A stretch of DNA of 64,000 nt from Synechococcus sp. JA-3-3Ab (lineage in GTDB: Bacteria; Cyanobacteriota; Cyanobacteriia; Thermostichales; Thermostichaceae). This document shows positions 1-12,300 of this stretch, piece after piece (within the stretch, counting starts at the first letter, position 1; every line of letters begins with the position of its first letter). Below the pieces are notes generated by a model. That model searched no databases and was not told the origin of the DNA. It saw only the letters and a list, made by a program, of their open reading frames with translations. The position numbers were made by a program, and so were the translations under genes. The stretch covers positions 248,001 through 312,000 of the forward strand of contig NC_007775.1 in the NCBI RefSeq assembly GCF_000013205.1. The letters run 5' to 3'.

Positions 1-399
1 GTGGTGGTCACCCCCCTTTGGAAGAAAGAAATGCAGGAGCAATTGGAGCGGCAGATCGAAGCCACCGATGCTCAGATGCAGCAACTGGAGTTTCAGGGCA
101 AGCGGGCCATTGCCGAGCTGGAGAAGCAAAGCCCTAACCCCAACAGCCCCCAGGTGCTCCAACAGGTGGAAGCGGTGAAAAGCCGCGTGAACGAGCAAAA
201 GATCAAGCTCTTGGATCAAAAAAACCAGTTGCTTCAGCAGATCAACCAACTGAACAACCTGGAGCTGAACCAAGAGGTGCTCCAGGGCAGCGTGGAGAGC
301 TTCTTCCGCGTGCAAAAGGGAGACAACCTGATCCAGAAAATGCAGGTGGAGATCCTGCTGGAAGATGGGGTGATCAAGGAAATTCGCGGCAACCCATAA
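1..399 (+). CDS. YlqD family protein, 5' end outside the window
   Basis: The frame is open from the first base, so the visible GTG is probably not the true start. The 132 visible residues are almost entirely charged, Gln-rich alpha-helix (LWKKEMQEQLERQIEATDAQ, then repeated Leu/Gln heptads), which predicts a long coiled coil. The C-terminus is a compact segment with VQKGDNLIQKMQVEILLEDG. This arrangement is that of cyanobacterial YlqD proteins, whose function is unknown; homologues usually have some 15-20 more residues at the N-terminus. No membrane segment is visible. The family call rests on overall resemblance only. Confidence 0.7.
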   Translation: MVVTPLWKKEMQEQLERQIEATDAQMQQLEFQGKRAIAELEKQSPNPNSPQVLQQVEAVKSRVNEQKIKLLDQKNQLLQQINQLNNLELNQEVLQGSVESFFRVQKGDNLIQKMQVEILLEDGVIKEIRGNP

Positions 400-578
400 G
401 CTCTTCATATCCTTTGGGAGGACAGGGATCCCTTGCTGTGGGGTAGCAGATCAAGACCTTTGGTCTTAACCCAAGTCGGTGGCAACACAATAGGTGACAA
501 TAATTAACGGCCTCTTAACAGCCGCTGGGCTCAAGCTTGGGACGGCTGGTGCGTACGGGCAAAGTTGTTACCTACGAG

Positions 579-3099
<2,521 letters not shown>

Positions 3100-3122
3100 G
3101 AAGTTCTTGCTAGGCAGGTCTT

Positions 3123-4430
3123 GTGCTGGATCTAAAGCTGCTGCGGGATCGTCCGGAGGAAGTACGCCAAGCCCTGAACAAGCGCGGGGCCGTCGCCGAT
3201 TTGGACAGGATCCTAGAGCTGGATGGCAAGCGGCGCCAGTTGGAGACTCGGCGCGTTGCTCTGCAGGCCGAAAGCAACAGCCTGGGCAAGAAAGTGGGCG
3301 AGCTCATCCGGCAGGGGGCGGATCCCCAGGGAGCGGAAGTGACGGCCCTGCGGCAGCAAGGAGCAGATCTCAAGGCTGAGATTGCCCAGCTGGAACAGCG
3401 GGAGCGGGAGCTGGAGGAGGAGATGCAGACTCTTCTCCTCACCCTGCCCAATCTGCCCTTACCCAGCGTGCCGGTGGGCCAGGATGAGACGGAAAACGTG
3501 GAGGTGCGCCGCTGGGGGGATGCGCTAAAACCCACCCACCCCGTCCTTCCCCACGACGAGGTTGCCGAAAAGCTGGGCCTCCTGGAGGTTGGCCGTGCCG
3601 TCAAGGTAGCCCAGAGCCGTTTTGTGGCTATGGTAGGGGCAGGGGCGGCTCTGGAGCGGGCCTTGATCGCCATGATGCTGGAGCGCCACATTGCCGCTGG
3701 CTACACCGAGGTGATCCCTCCCTTTTTGGTCAACAGCGCTGCTCTGGAGGGGACAGGGCAACTGCCCAAGTTTGCCGCTGAGAGCTTCCGCTGTGCCGAC
3801 GACGACCTCTGGCTGATCCCGACGGCGGAAGTGCCCCTCACCAACCTGTACCGGGAGGAGGTGATCCCAGCCGAGCGCCTGCCGCTCTATTTCTGTGCCT
3901 ACACACCTTGCTTTCGCCGCGAGGCCGGCAGCTATGGCCGGGACACCAAGGGCCTGATCCGGCTGCACCAGTTTCAAAAGGTGGAACTGGTCAAAGTTAC
4001 CCACCCCACCCAGTCGGAGGCAGAACACGAAAAGCTGGTGCAAGATGCCGAGGCCATTTTGCAGATGCTGGAGCTGCCCTACCGGGTAGTGGAGCTGTGT
4101 ACCGGCGATCTAGGTTTTTCAGCAGCCCGCTGCTTCGATCTGGAGGTGTGGTTCCCCTCCCAAAACCGCTACCGCGAGATCTCCAGTTGCTCCAACTGCT
4201 GGGATTTCCAGGCCCGCCGCGCTAACCTGCGCTACAAAGAAGCAGGGCAAAAGGGCACCCACTTCGTCCACACCTTGAACGGCTCCGGCTTAGCGGTGGG
4301 ACGGGCTCTGGCCGCCCTGTTGGAAAATCACCAGCAGCCGGACGGCTCGATTCGCATCCCCCAGGCGCTGCGTCCTTTCCTCAGCTCCCGCTTCCTCTCG
4401 GAAGACGGCGCTCTCCGGACTGCTCCCTGA
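3123..4430 (+). CDS. serS: Seryl-tRNA synthetase
   Basis: Charges tRNA-Ser (and tRNA-Sec where present). The first ~110 residues form the two-helix antiparallel coiled coil that grips the long variable arm ([19 protein letters not shown], then Glu/Arg-rich helices). The class II core follows: motif 2 reads [17 protein letters not shown] and motif 3 reads [18 protein letters not shown]. The length of 435 residues is normal. The start is a GTG, the only one that preserves the conserved MLDLKLLRD beginning. It lies 23 bases after ilvC on the same strand, so co-transcription is plausible. Confidence 0.97.
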   Translation: MLDLKLLRDRPEEVRQALNKRGAVADLDRILELDGKRRQLETRRVALQAESNSLGKKVGELIRQGADPQGAEVTALRQQGADLKAEIAQLEQRERELEEEMQTLLLTLPNLPLPSVPVGQDETENVEVRRWGDALKPTHPVLPHDEVAEKLGLLEVGRAVKVAQSRFVAMVGAGAALERALIAMMLERHIAAGYTEVIPPFLVNSAALEGTGQLPKFAAESFRCADDDLWLIPTAEVPLTNLYREEVIPAERLPLYFCAYTPCFRREAGSYGRDTKGLIRLHQFQKVELVKVTHPTQSEAEHEKLVQDAEAILQMLELPYRVVELCTGDLGFSAARCFDLEVWFPSQNRYREISSCSNCWDFQARRANLRYKEAGQKGTHFVHTLNGSGLAVGRALAALLENHQQPDGSIRIPQALRPFLSSRFLSEDGALRTAP

Positions 4431-4521
4431 GCCATTCTGCCGCGGTGCTCCAGCAAGCCATAGCTGTGGAGAGTATGAGAGTATGTCAATCTAGATAGGG
4501 ATCCCTACCCTGCCAGGGTTT

Positions 4522-4956
4522 ATGTTGCCCAAGCATCGTCCCAAGCAACTCTCACTAGGCCCTCTGGAATCCGAGATCCTCGATATCCTTTGGGAGCTGG
4601 GCAGTGCCAGCACCCGCCAAATCCACGAGCGCATCTTGGCCGATCCCGACCGAGAGTTGGCCTATGCCTCTGTAACTACCGTTTTGCGGCGCCTAAGCCA
4701 GAAGGGCTGGGTGAGCTGTGAACGTCGCACCGATGCAGAAGGGCGGAGTCTGCCGATGTTGTGGCGGCCCCGTCTTTCTCGCCAGGAAGCTGCCAGCCTC
4801 AGGGCCTTTGCCCAGTTGCAGCAGTTTTTGGCGGTGGGCGACCCAGACACCGTGGCAGCCTTTGCCGATAGCCTGGATCAGGCCAGCGTGTCCCAGTTGC
4901 AGGCGATTGCCGAGCGGTTGCGGGCGGCCCGCGAGGCCAGGAGGGATCCCCAATGA
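4522..4956 (+). CDS. BlaI/MecI/CopY-type winged-helix repressor
   Basis: A 144-residue dimeric DNA-binding repressor of the penicillinase-repressor family. Residues 10-80 form the winged helix (LGPLESEILDILWELG, then SVTTVLRRLSQKGWV); the C-terminal half is the helical dimerisation part. In known systems a membrane metalloprotease cleaves this kind of protein and so relieves repression. Its stop codon overlaps the start of the next gene (ATGA at 4953-4956), which is just such a protease. No beta-lactamase lies next to the pair, so the regulon is unknown. Confidence 0.85.
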   Translation: MLPKHRPKQLSLGPLESEILDILWELGSASTRQIHERILADPDRELAYASVTTVLRRLSQKGWVSCERRTDAEGRSLPMLWRPRLSRQEAASLRAFAQLQQFLAVGDPDTVAAFADSLDQASVSQLQAIAERLRAAREARRDPQ

Positions 4957-5825
4957 GCCACTTGGGCATGTTGCTGTTGGGTTTGGCCCTGAGTTGGCTG
5001 TGGCGGGCCCAGGTGCGGCTGGATCGAGCTGGTTCCTGGGCCCAGCGCTGGCAGTGGGCCTGGATCCACTTCTTGCTGCCGCCGCTGTTTTTGCTAATGA
5101 CTGCCCTTGCTTTGGCTTGGATGGGGCCGTGGGGACAAATGGCCGGGGCAGGAGGCTGGTTCTGCTACGGCTGTGCGCTGCTGTTGCTGGCGCTGGCTGC
5201 AGGCGTGGCCCTGCGCTGGGCTTGGGAGTACTGGCGCGTCTGCCGACGCGCCCGCCTGCGGGCTCTGGCCCAAGTCAATTTGTATGGCTCTTCGGCCTAT
5301 GTCTTGAATTTGGAGATCCCTTTTGCTGCCCAAGTGGGGGTATGGAAGCCGCAATTGGTGGTCAGTCGCGGCCTGCTGGAGCAGTTGGATGAAGAACACC
5401 TGCGGGCGGTGCTGGCCCACGAAGAGGCCCACCGCCACTACGGCGATACCTTGTGGATGTTTGCGGTGGGCTGGCTGCGCCATCTCAGCAGCTGGCTGCC
5501 GAATACAGAGGTCCTCTGGCAGGAATTGCTCACCCTGCGGGAGCTGCGGGCAGATCGCTGGGCGGCCCAACGGGTGGATCCCTTGGTGCTGGGAGAGGCT
5601 CTGGTGCAGGTGGTGGGCTATGGCATGGCGCAGCAACCGGCAGCGGCTTGGGTTGGCTTTGCCCTAGAAATGGGATCCGGTGCGGGGGGACGGCTGCAAG
5701 AGCGCATCGATGCCCTATTGCAGCAAGAGGAGTCAGGCCCGGTCGCCTCCCACCTTTCCCTGCAGGGTTGGGCCTGGCTGGGGCTGGCTCTCCTGCCTCT
5801 GTTGGCCATCCCCTTTCACAACTGA
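4953..5825 (+). CDS. M56/BlaR1-like membrane zinc metalloprotease
   Basis: 290 residues with membrane segments at the N-terminus (LGMLLLGLALSWLW), around residues 40-60 and 70-90, and at the C-terminus (GWAWLGLALLPLLAIP). The gluzincin motif HEEAH (in VLAHEEAHRHYGD) sits near residue 153, with a downstream acidic stretch TLRELRADRWAA that can supply the third zinc ligand. It lacks the large penicillin-binding sensor domain of BlaR1. The four-base overlap with the BlaI-like gene indicates translational coupling. Likely role: signal-dependent cleavage of the partner repressor; the signal is not known. Confidence 0.82.
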   Translation: MSHLGMLLLGLALSWLWRAQVRLDRAGSWAQRWQWAWIHFLLPPLFLLMTALALAWMGPWGQMAGAGGWFCYGCALLLLALAAGVALRWAWEYWRVCRRARLRALAQVNLYGSSAYVLNLEIPFAAQVGVWKPQLVVSRGLLEQLDEEHLRAVLAHEEAHRHYGDTLWMFAVGWLRHLSSWLPNTEVLWQELLTLRELRADRWAAQRVDPLVLGEALVQVVGYGMAQQPAAAWVGFALEMGSGAGGRLQERIDALLQQEESGPVASHLSLQGWAWLGLALLPLLAIPFHN

Positions 5826-5974
5826 GGTTGACGCCATTCCCCAGCTTGCCTTGGCGCGCCGGTGGGCAGCAGCTTTACAGCCGCTTGAACCATGGCCTGG
5901 ACAGAGCCAAGAATTTCTTCCTCCGCGGGAGTTGCTTGATGGCCTTTTTTTTCCTACGATGGAAAATACTTCGA

Positions 5975-6046
5975 TCCTCGGTAGCTCAGCGGTAGAGCGG
6001 TCGGCTGTTAACCGATTGGTCGCAAGTTCGAATCTTGCCCGAGGAG
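5975..6046 (+). tRNA. trnN: tRNA-Asn (GUU)
   Basis: Full cloverleaf. Acceptor TCCTCGG (5975-5981) pairs with CCGAGGA (6039-6045), discriminator G at 6046. D arm GCTC/GAGC; anticodon stem GTCGG/CCGAT around loop CTGTTAA with anticodon GTT at 6007-6009; T arm with the TTCGAATC loop. CCA is not encoded. The gene is 72 nt with a short variable loop. Confidence 0.97.
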
Positions 6047-6427
6047 TTGGGCGAGGGGATGCAAGCTTGATGTTCTCCTCAGCCCGAGAGGACGAGGATT
6101 CTTTCTCGCTTGTCGCAAGCTACGCGGACGGGCTGGCGCCGCTGCCACCGCGCCCCCTTTTTCCCACCCTATACGGGGGGATGAAAGGGAGGCCGGGGGC
6201 GCCATCACCCCGACTCCTGGGCGACGGCAGGGACATCGAAAGCGTGGGCAGTCGACTCCAGCCTGCAGGATGTCGAGATGGGGAGACTTATCTCCAGGAC
6301 TAAAGTCCGGGGCTTGTGCCTCCCGACTTGCTGGTCACCCCTAGTTGGGGTTGGGATGCCGCTGCTGAAGGAACGCTTCGATTTATAATGCCCTCTGGCC
6401 GTTTCACCTATTCCGAGGGTAATTGCT
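6047..6427. other. Gene-free stretch with an IS-like hairpin
   Basis: I see no convincing gene between tRNA-Asn and ppa; open frames here are tRNA or GC-rich shadows. A hairpin at 6294-6310 (CC-A-GGAC, loop TAAA, GTCCGG) resembles the terminal hairpin of the insert at 11973-11994, which has the same loop and a different but paired stem. A possible remnant of an IS200/IS605-type end, but the surrounding sequence is too decayed to set limits. Confidence 0.4.
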
Positions 6428-6949
6428 GTGATCGACCTGTCGCGGATCCCTGCCCAACCAAAGCCAGGCCTACTTAACCTCCTGATTGAGATTCCGGGCG
6501 GGAGCAAGAACAAGTACGAGTTTGACAAAGACATGGGCGTAATGGCCCTAGACCGGGTGCTCTACTCTTCGGTGCAGTACCCCTACGACTACGGCTTTGT
6601 GCCCAATACGCTGGCAGGGGACGGGGATCCTTTGGATGGCCTGGTGATCATGGATCAGCCCACCTTTCCAGGGTGTGTGATTGCGGTGCGCCCGCTGGGC
6701 ATGCTGCAGATGATCGATGCGGGGGAGCCGGATGAGAAGTTGTTGTGCGTGCCCGCTAAGGACCCTCGCTATGCTTCCGTAACCAGGCTGGAAGATATTG
6801 CCCAGCACCGCCTGGACGAGATTGCCGAGTTTTTCGCCACCTACAAGCGCCTGGAGAAGAAAGAAACCCAGATCTTGGGCTGGAAAGGCCTAGCCGAAAC
6901 CGAGGCAGTGATCGCCAGCAGCATTGCCACCTACCAACAGTCCAAGTAG
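6428..6949 (+). CDS. ppa: Inorganic pyrophosphatase, family I
   Basis: Soluble Mg-dependent enzyme that hydrolyses pyrophosphate and so pulls biosynthetic reactions forward. The signature DGDPLDGLV is present with upstream [15 protein letters not shown] and YDYGFVPNT; the basic and acidic active-site residues of the family are all visible (KYE, YPYDYG, DGDPLD, PAKDPRY). 173 residues, normal for the bacterial hexameric form. The start is the GTG at 6428, which gives the conserved [10 protein letters not shown] beginning. It stands alone after tRNA-Asn. Confidence 0.96.
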   Translation: MIDLSRIPAQPKPGLLNLLIEIPGGSKNKYEFDKDMGVMALDRVLYSSVQYPYDYGFVPNTLAGDGDPLDGLVIMDQPTFPGCVIAVRPLGMLQMIDAGEPDEKLLCVPAKDPRYASVTRLEDIAQHRLDEIAEFFATYKRLEKKETQILGWKGLAETEAVIASSIATYQQSK

Positions 6950-7035
6950 CTCCCCAACTTTTCTGGACTGAAGCTCCCAGTTGGCGCCAATCTGTTCTGG
7001 CTTGGATTCCTCGAGCTAGCTTAGGGTTGGACTCG

Positions 7036-7797
7036 ATGGCTTCTGCTATGGCCGATACCCTTCAGCTTTGGCTTTACCACCTGGAACAATGGGCAACGCA
7101 ACTTGTCCAAGGCCAACTGCAGCACCTTTCTCCGCTGAGCCTGCTGCTGGTGGGTCTGGCAGGTCTGGTCACCAGCCTTTCTCCCTGTATGCTCTCCCTG
7201 TTGCCGGTAACCATCGGCTACATCGGCGGCTACGCTCCCACTACCCCCGCCGCTGCCGGAGAAGTGCGCTGGCAGGTTTGGGTGCAATCGCTAGGCTTTG
7301 CGGCTGGCGTGGCTTTGACGCTCAGCGGGCTGGGCTTGGGAGCAGCTTTGCTAGGCCGGGTTTATGGACAAACCGCTGCCTTTGGATCCCTAGTGGCGGG
7401 AGGGATCGCCATCCTCATGGGCCTGAACCTGCTGGAAGTTGTCCCCTTGCGCTTCCCCGATTGGTTTAACCGGTTGGAGATCCCTGGCCAGTGGCCTGGG
7501 CTAGGCCGGTCGGTGTTGCTGGGATCCACCTTTGGCCTGGTAGCTTCTCCCTGCAGCACGCCGGTTTTGGTGGCCCTGCTCGGCTGGGTCTCCACCACAG
7601 GGCAGCCCTGGGTGGGGGGCGGGCTGCTGCTGGCCTATGCGCTGGGGCTGGTCTCGCCGCTGCTGTTGGCGGGGGTGTTCGCCGGCTCGATGAAGCAACT
7701 GTTGGCCTTGCGGCGCTGGTCGATCTGGTTTACCTATGCCAGTGGCGTGGTGTTGGTGGGCTTTGGCACCGTGACGATCCTCTCCGCTTGGGCCTAA
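7036..7797 (+). CDS. ccdA: CcdA-type thiol-disulfide transporter for cytochrome c maturation
   Basis: Polytopic membrane protein of about 250 residues with six hydrophobic helices. It passes reducing equivalents across the membrane to keep apocytochrome c haem-binding cysteines reduced. The paired cysteines sit in helices 1 and 4: TSLSPCMLSLLP and ASPCSTPVLVALLGW, each in the proline-containing context of the CcdA/DsbD core. I choose the ATG at 7036; the frame is open from a TTG at 7027. The next gene, 76 bases downstream, is Ccs1, its usual partner in the system II pathway of cyanobacteria and chloroplasts. Confidence 0.9.
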   Translation: MASAMADTLQLWLYHLEQWATQLVQGQLQHLSPLSLLLVGLAGLVTSLSPCMLSLLPVTIGYIGGYAPTTPAAAGEVRWQVWVQSLGFAAGVALTLSGLGLGAALLGRVYGQTAAFGSLVAGGIAILMGLNLLEVVPLRFPDWFNRLEIPGQWPGLGRSVLLGSTFGLVASPCSTPVLVALLGWVSTTGQPWVGGGLLLAYALGLVSPLLLAGVFAGSMKQLLALRRWSIWFTYASGVVLVGFGTVTILSAWA

Positions 7798-7873
7798 GGG
7801 ATCCCTGCTGCAAGCTAAGATGGGGCTGCCCTCCAGTTGGGGGGCAGTTCAGATCTTGAGCTGACAACTTCCC

Positions 7874-9310
7874 ATGGTTATCCCCTCTCTGCCGCTGTCG
7901 CGGTGGCTTTCCCCCTTGCGTCGGTACTTTCGCCATGAGCTGCTGCCGCTGCTGGCGGATCTGCGTCTGGCCATCGGCCTTTTCTTGGCAATTGCCCTTT
8001 TGAGCGCGGTTGGCACGGTCATCGAGCAAGAGGAAACCGTGGCCTTCTATCAGGCCCACTACCCCGAGCATCCGGCCCTGTTTGGCTTTCTCACCTGGCG
8101 GCTGATCCTCAAGCTGGGGCTGGATCACGTCTATCGCACCTCTTGGTTTCTGGCCCTGTTGATCCTCTTTGGCAGCAGCCTGGCCGCCTGTTCTTTGACG
8201 CGCCAGTGGCCGATGCTCAAGGTGGCCCGTCGCTGGAGCTACCTCACCCGTCCCCACTCCTTCCAGCGGCTGCCCTTTTGGACCTATCTGCCCCAACGCT
8301 CCCTGCAGGGGCTGCCGCAGCGGCTGCGCCAGCGGGGCTATGCGGTGTTTCAGGACGGATCCCGACTTTACGCCCGCAAGGGTCTGATTGGGCGGTTTGG
8401 GCCTATCCTGGTGCACGTCAGCCTGCTGCTGATCCTGCTGGGGGCCATCTGGGGCAGCCTTGCCGGCTTCAAGGCCCAAGCGCTGATCCCCAGCGGCAGC
8501 GTCGCCGCCATTGAACAGGTAACCGGGGCAGGGGATCTGGCTCATCTACCCACCTGGCAAATTCGGGTCAACCGCTTCTGGATTGACTATGCTCCTGATG
8601 GCCGGGTGAAGCAGTTTTACTCAGATCTCTCGATTTTGGATGGGGGCCAGGAGGTCAAACGCCAGACCATTTCCGTCAACCATCCCCTCTCCTACCGGGG
8701 GGTGACCCTCTACCAGGCTGATTGGAGCATCGACAGCATCCGCATCCGCCTCAACAACAGCCCTCCCTTTCAAATCCCGGTGGTGCCGGTGCCCACCCAA
8801 GCGGGCAGCAAGCTCTGGGGCGCTTTTGTCCCCACCCGGCCAGACCTAAGCGAGGGCCTGACGCTGTTGTTGCCCGATTTGCAGGGGACGGCCCTGCTCT
8901 ACGACACCCAAGGCCAGTGGATAGGATCCCTGCGCCAGGGCATGAGCCTGGCCCTGGACGAAGTTGCCCCCCAGCGCTTCCCCAACCGTCTTACCCTGCA
9001 CCTAGACGAGGTTATCGGCGCCACCGGTCTGCAGATTAAATCCGACCCAGGGATCCCGCTGGTCTATCTCGGCTTTGGGCTGCTGATGCTGGGGGTGGCG
9101 ATGAGCTATTTCAGCTACAGCCAAGTTTGGGCCCTGGAGACGGAAGCAGGGCTCTACCTGGGAGGCAAAACCAACCGCGCCCTGGTGAGCTTCGAGCGGG
9201 AGTTTGCCCGCCTGGTGGAGCAGCAACTGCTCTCCTCTCCCCCTTCGCCGGCAAAAGAACCCCCTCCTGCCGCTCGCGTCGGCGGGACGGAGTCCTTAGC
9301 CAACGGCTAG
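7874..9310 (+). CDS. ccs1: Cytochrome c biogenesis protein Ccs1 (ResB family)
   Basis: With CcsA, ResB/Ccs1 forms the system II cytochrome c synthase that exports haem and attaches it to apocytochromes on the lumenal/periplasmic side. The protein has N-terminal membrane helices (LADLRLAIGLFLAIALLSA; TSWFLALLILFGSSLAA), a third at IGRFGPILVHVSLLLILLGA, a large soluble lumenal domain, and a final helix VYLGFGLLMLGVAMSYFSYS. 478 residues is near the family norm. It follows ccdA on the same strand; CcsA is not in the window. The TAG stop shares the palindrome CTAG with the stop of the converging kinase gene. Confidence 0.9.
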   Translation: MVIPSLPLSRWLSPLRRYFRHELLPLLADLRLAIGLFLAIALLSAVGTVIEQEETVAFYQAHYPEHPALFGFLTWRLILKLGLDHVYRTSWFLALLILFGSSLAACSLTRQWPMLKVARRWSYLTRPHSFQRLPFWTYLPQRSLQGLPQRLRQRGYAVFQDGSRLYARKGLIGRFGPILVHVSLLLILLGAIWGSLAGFKAQALIPSGSVAAIEQVTGAGDLAHLPTWQIRVNRFWIDYAPDGRVKQFYSDLSILDGGQEVKRQTISVNHPLSYRGVTLYQADWSIDSIRIRLNNSPPFQIPVVPVPTQAGSKLWGAFVPTRPDLSEGLTLLLPDLQGTALLYDTQGQWIGSLRQGMSLALDEVAPQRFPNRLTLHLDEVIGATGLQIKSDPGIPLVYLGFGLLMLGVAMSYFSYSQVWALETEAGLYLGGKTNRALVSFEREFARLVEQQLLSSPPSPAKEPPPAARVGGTESLANG

Positions 9311-12300
9311 CCATGGCGGCTGTTTGACCGGCAACGCTGCCCAGGGTCATCTAGCTCCCCTCTCCCTGAGGGAGAGGGGCTGGGGGTGAGGGCGGAACTG
9401 CCCAAATCCGGCAGGCTGACCGCGAACAGGGTGCGGTTCTCGCCGCTTTCCACTTGCAGGATCCCTTGCAACAGCTCCACCGCCTTTTTCACCAGCGGCA
9501 GGCCCAAGCCGGTGCCCCCCTGGTGGGCGTAGTCCAGGTGCGGGATGCGGTGGAACTTCTCGAAGATGCGCGGCAGGTGCTCCGCTGGGATCTCGACACC
9601 GGTGTTGGTGACCTGCAAATGGAGACCCGACGAATCGACCGCCACTTCCAGATGAACCTGCTGGCCGGCAGGGGTGTACTTGGCGGCGTTGGCCAGCAAC
9701 TCGCTCAAGATGCGGGTGAGCAGCCCCACATCGGTGTTGAACAAGATGGGTTCAGAGGGGGGGTAGGAGATAAAGGTGAGCTGGCGCTCTTGAAAGCGCA
9801 GGGCAAAGGGCGGCAACAGCTTTTCCAGCCACTCGCGCACCTCGAAGCGGGCGATCTCCAGACTGCGGCTGCCGGCCTCTAGCCGCTGCAAGTCCAGCAG
9901 GTCGTTGACCAAGTCCAGCTCTTTTTGCCACTCCTGTTTGAGGATGTTGAAATAGGGGATCTGCGCCTCGGAAAGGCCGCGCACTTCCAGCATTTTCAGG
10001 GCCATTTTCATGCTGGTCAGAGGCGTGCGCAGCTCGTGGGAGACCATGCTGAGAAACTCTTCTTTGAGCTCGTTGAGCTGCTGCAGTTGCTGGAGCTGAG
10101 CCTGGGTTTCCTGGTAGAGGCGGGCCTGGCGAATGGCGATGCTGCACTGGGTGGCCACCTGCTCGGCAAAGTGGATCTCGGCCTCGGTAAAGCCCTCCTG
10201 GGGCAGGCGAACTAACTTGAGAAAGCCCAGCAACGAGCCGGTGCCTGAGACAAGCTGCCCTTCTTGCTCTTCTACAACCAGGGGGCAGGCAAGCAGGGTA
10301 CAGCGCCCCCGCAGCGGGTGATCCGTGCTGAGGTAGAGGGTCTGGCCTTGGCGGAGCTGGCGCAAAAGCACGGGATCCAAGGGCAGAGTGACCTTGCCCA
10401 GGGGGGGCAGGGATCCCGCCGCTTCGTAGGCCAGCGTGTAGGTCTGGGTTTCCGGATGGATGAGGGCCACACCGCAGGCGCCCAGTTGGAAAGCCTGGGT
10501 GAGCTCCCGCACCACGGTGGCCAAGATCTCCTGTTCGTCCAGGCTGGAGCGCACCTTGTCGCCAATCAGCCGCAGCAGTTGCTCGTATCTCACCCGCTGG
10601 GCCAGCTCGGCATTGCGCACCTCCACCTGGTAGCGCAGCTCGGCGTTGGCAGCTTGGAGTTGCTCAAACAGCTCCGCCTGTTGCAGCGCCAGCCCCAGTT
10701 GATCGGCAATTTGTCGCAAAAAATCCGGCATCCAGGGATCCCATTGTTTGGGGGCGCTGCACTGGTGGGCGATCAACAGCCCCCAGAGGCGGGCCGGCTC
10801 GCTGTCTTTGCCGTCAGGGCCAGCCGCCTGCAAAATGGGCACCACCAAGTTGGCCCGCACCCCCAAACCGGCCAGCAGCTCGCGGTGGCAGGGCTGGATG
10901 GGGGCGGTGTCGATATCTTCAATGGCCGAAATGCGGCCCTGCTGATAGGCCTGGTGCCACTGGCTAACAAAGCATTGATCTTCGATAACCAGGCCCAGCA
11001 GGCTCAACTCTGGCCGGCTGACCGATTGCATGGCGATCTCGCCCACCCAATTGGGGAAAAAGCGGTAGATCACCACCCGCTCCACATCCAACAAACGGCG
11101 GACTTCTTCTACGGCAAAACCCAGGATGGACTCCACCTGCAACGATTGCCGGATCCCTTGGGCGATGCGGTTGAGCAGCCGGGCTTGGTGGAGTTGCAGT
11201 TGAGCCTGCTCCTGGGCTCGCTTGCGCTCGGTAATATCGACAATGGAGGCAATGCCGTAGATTTGTTTGTCGGGAGTCTCCGCCACAAAAGACGAGAGGT
11301 CAACCCAGAGGATCTCGCCGCTTTTGCGGATGTAGCGTTTTTCCATGCGGTAGCCCCGGCGGCGGCCCGCTCGTATTTCTTCGACATAGATTGCCTCCTG
11401 CCGCAGATCCTCAGGGTGGGTGAGGTCGGCGTAATTCATGCTCAAGAGCTCGGCCTCGGTGTAGCCGGTGAGCTGGCAAAAGCTCTCGTTCACCTTGACG
11501 ATCTGCCCCGCCGCATCCGTAACTGCCATGCCCACCGGGGCTTGCTCAAAGAGGTTTTGAAACAGATCTGGCTGATCGTGCAGCGAGTGCTGCCGTTTTT
11601 GTTGTGGGTTCTGCAACTCTTTTTCCTGGGTCAAATCCTGTACGCTGGCAATGCCGATTACCTTCCCCTGGGCATCCTGCCAGGGGGCATCCAAAATCCG
11701 CACCGGAAACCGCTCGCCGTTGCGACGCATAAAGGTCAGCTCCCAACCCTGCGGGGGCCGACCCTGAGCCAGCCCCTGGGCGAAGGCGGTGGCGATCTTC
11801 TCCATCTCCTCCGGGGGCCAATAGACAAAAGGGGGATCCTTAACGGCCAGCGGATCCCGGTAGTCGCCGGCGGCCAAGGTTACAACAGGGGCGGTCATCG
11901 CCTCAGCCAGGGTGGATCCCTGCCAAGATCGGTCGCTGGCCACCCACCGCAACACAAAAGGATAGCTTGGTAGCCCCGTACTAAAGTACGGGGCGGAAAA
12001 GCCCTTGAGCCACTTTAGTTGCTTCTTTGTTATAGTTAGTACAGAGCTTCTCCAGGAAAACAACCTACTGCGGTGCAAAACCCGCGCGGCAATAACTAAC
12101 CTGGAGGAACTTAAGTCCGAAGTAAGCAGAACTTTGAGGTTATGCCTCAAAGGACTGTCTAGGGGCGTCTTGACAGCGCCTTTGCGAGTCCATTTTGGGC
12201 TGCGTAAGAATCCCCTGGGTGGGAGTGTCAAATCCACAGCCGTCAAAATGTCCACCACTCGGCCTGCATCCACCACCAAGGCGTAGGGCCGGGAGCCATT

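Noticed and set aside
5680-6303. Plus-strand frame through tRNA-Asn
   Set aside because: It crosses a perfect tRNA cloverleaf; such frames are common artefacts.
10264-11973. 569-codon plus-strand frame opposite the histidine kinase
   Set aside because: The minus strand carries HisKA, GAF and PAS motifs; the plus product is Leu/Gly/Gln-rich with no recognisable domain.
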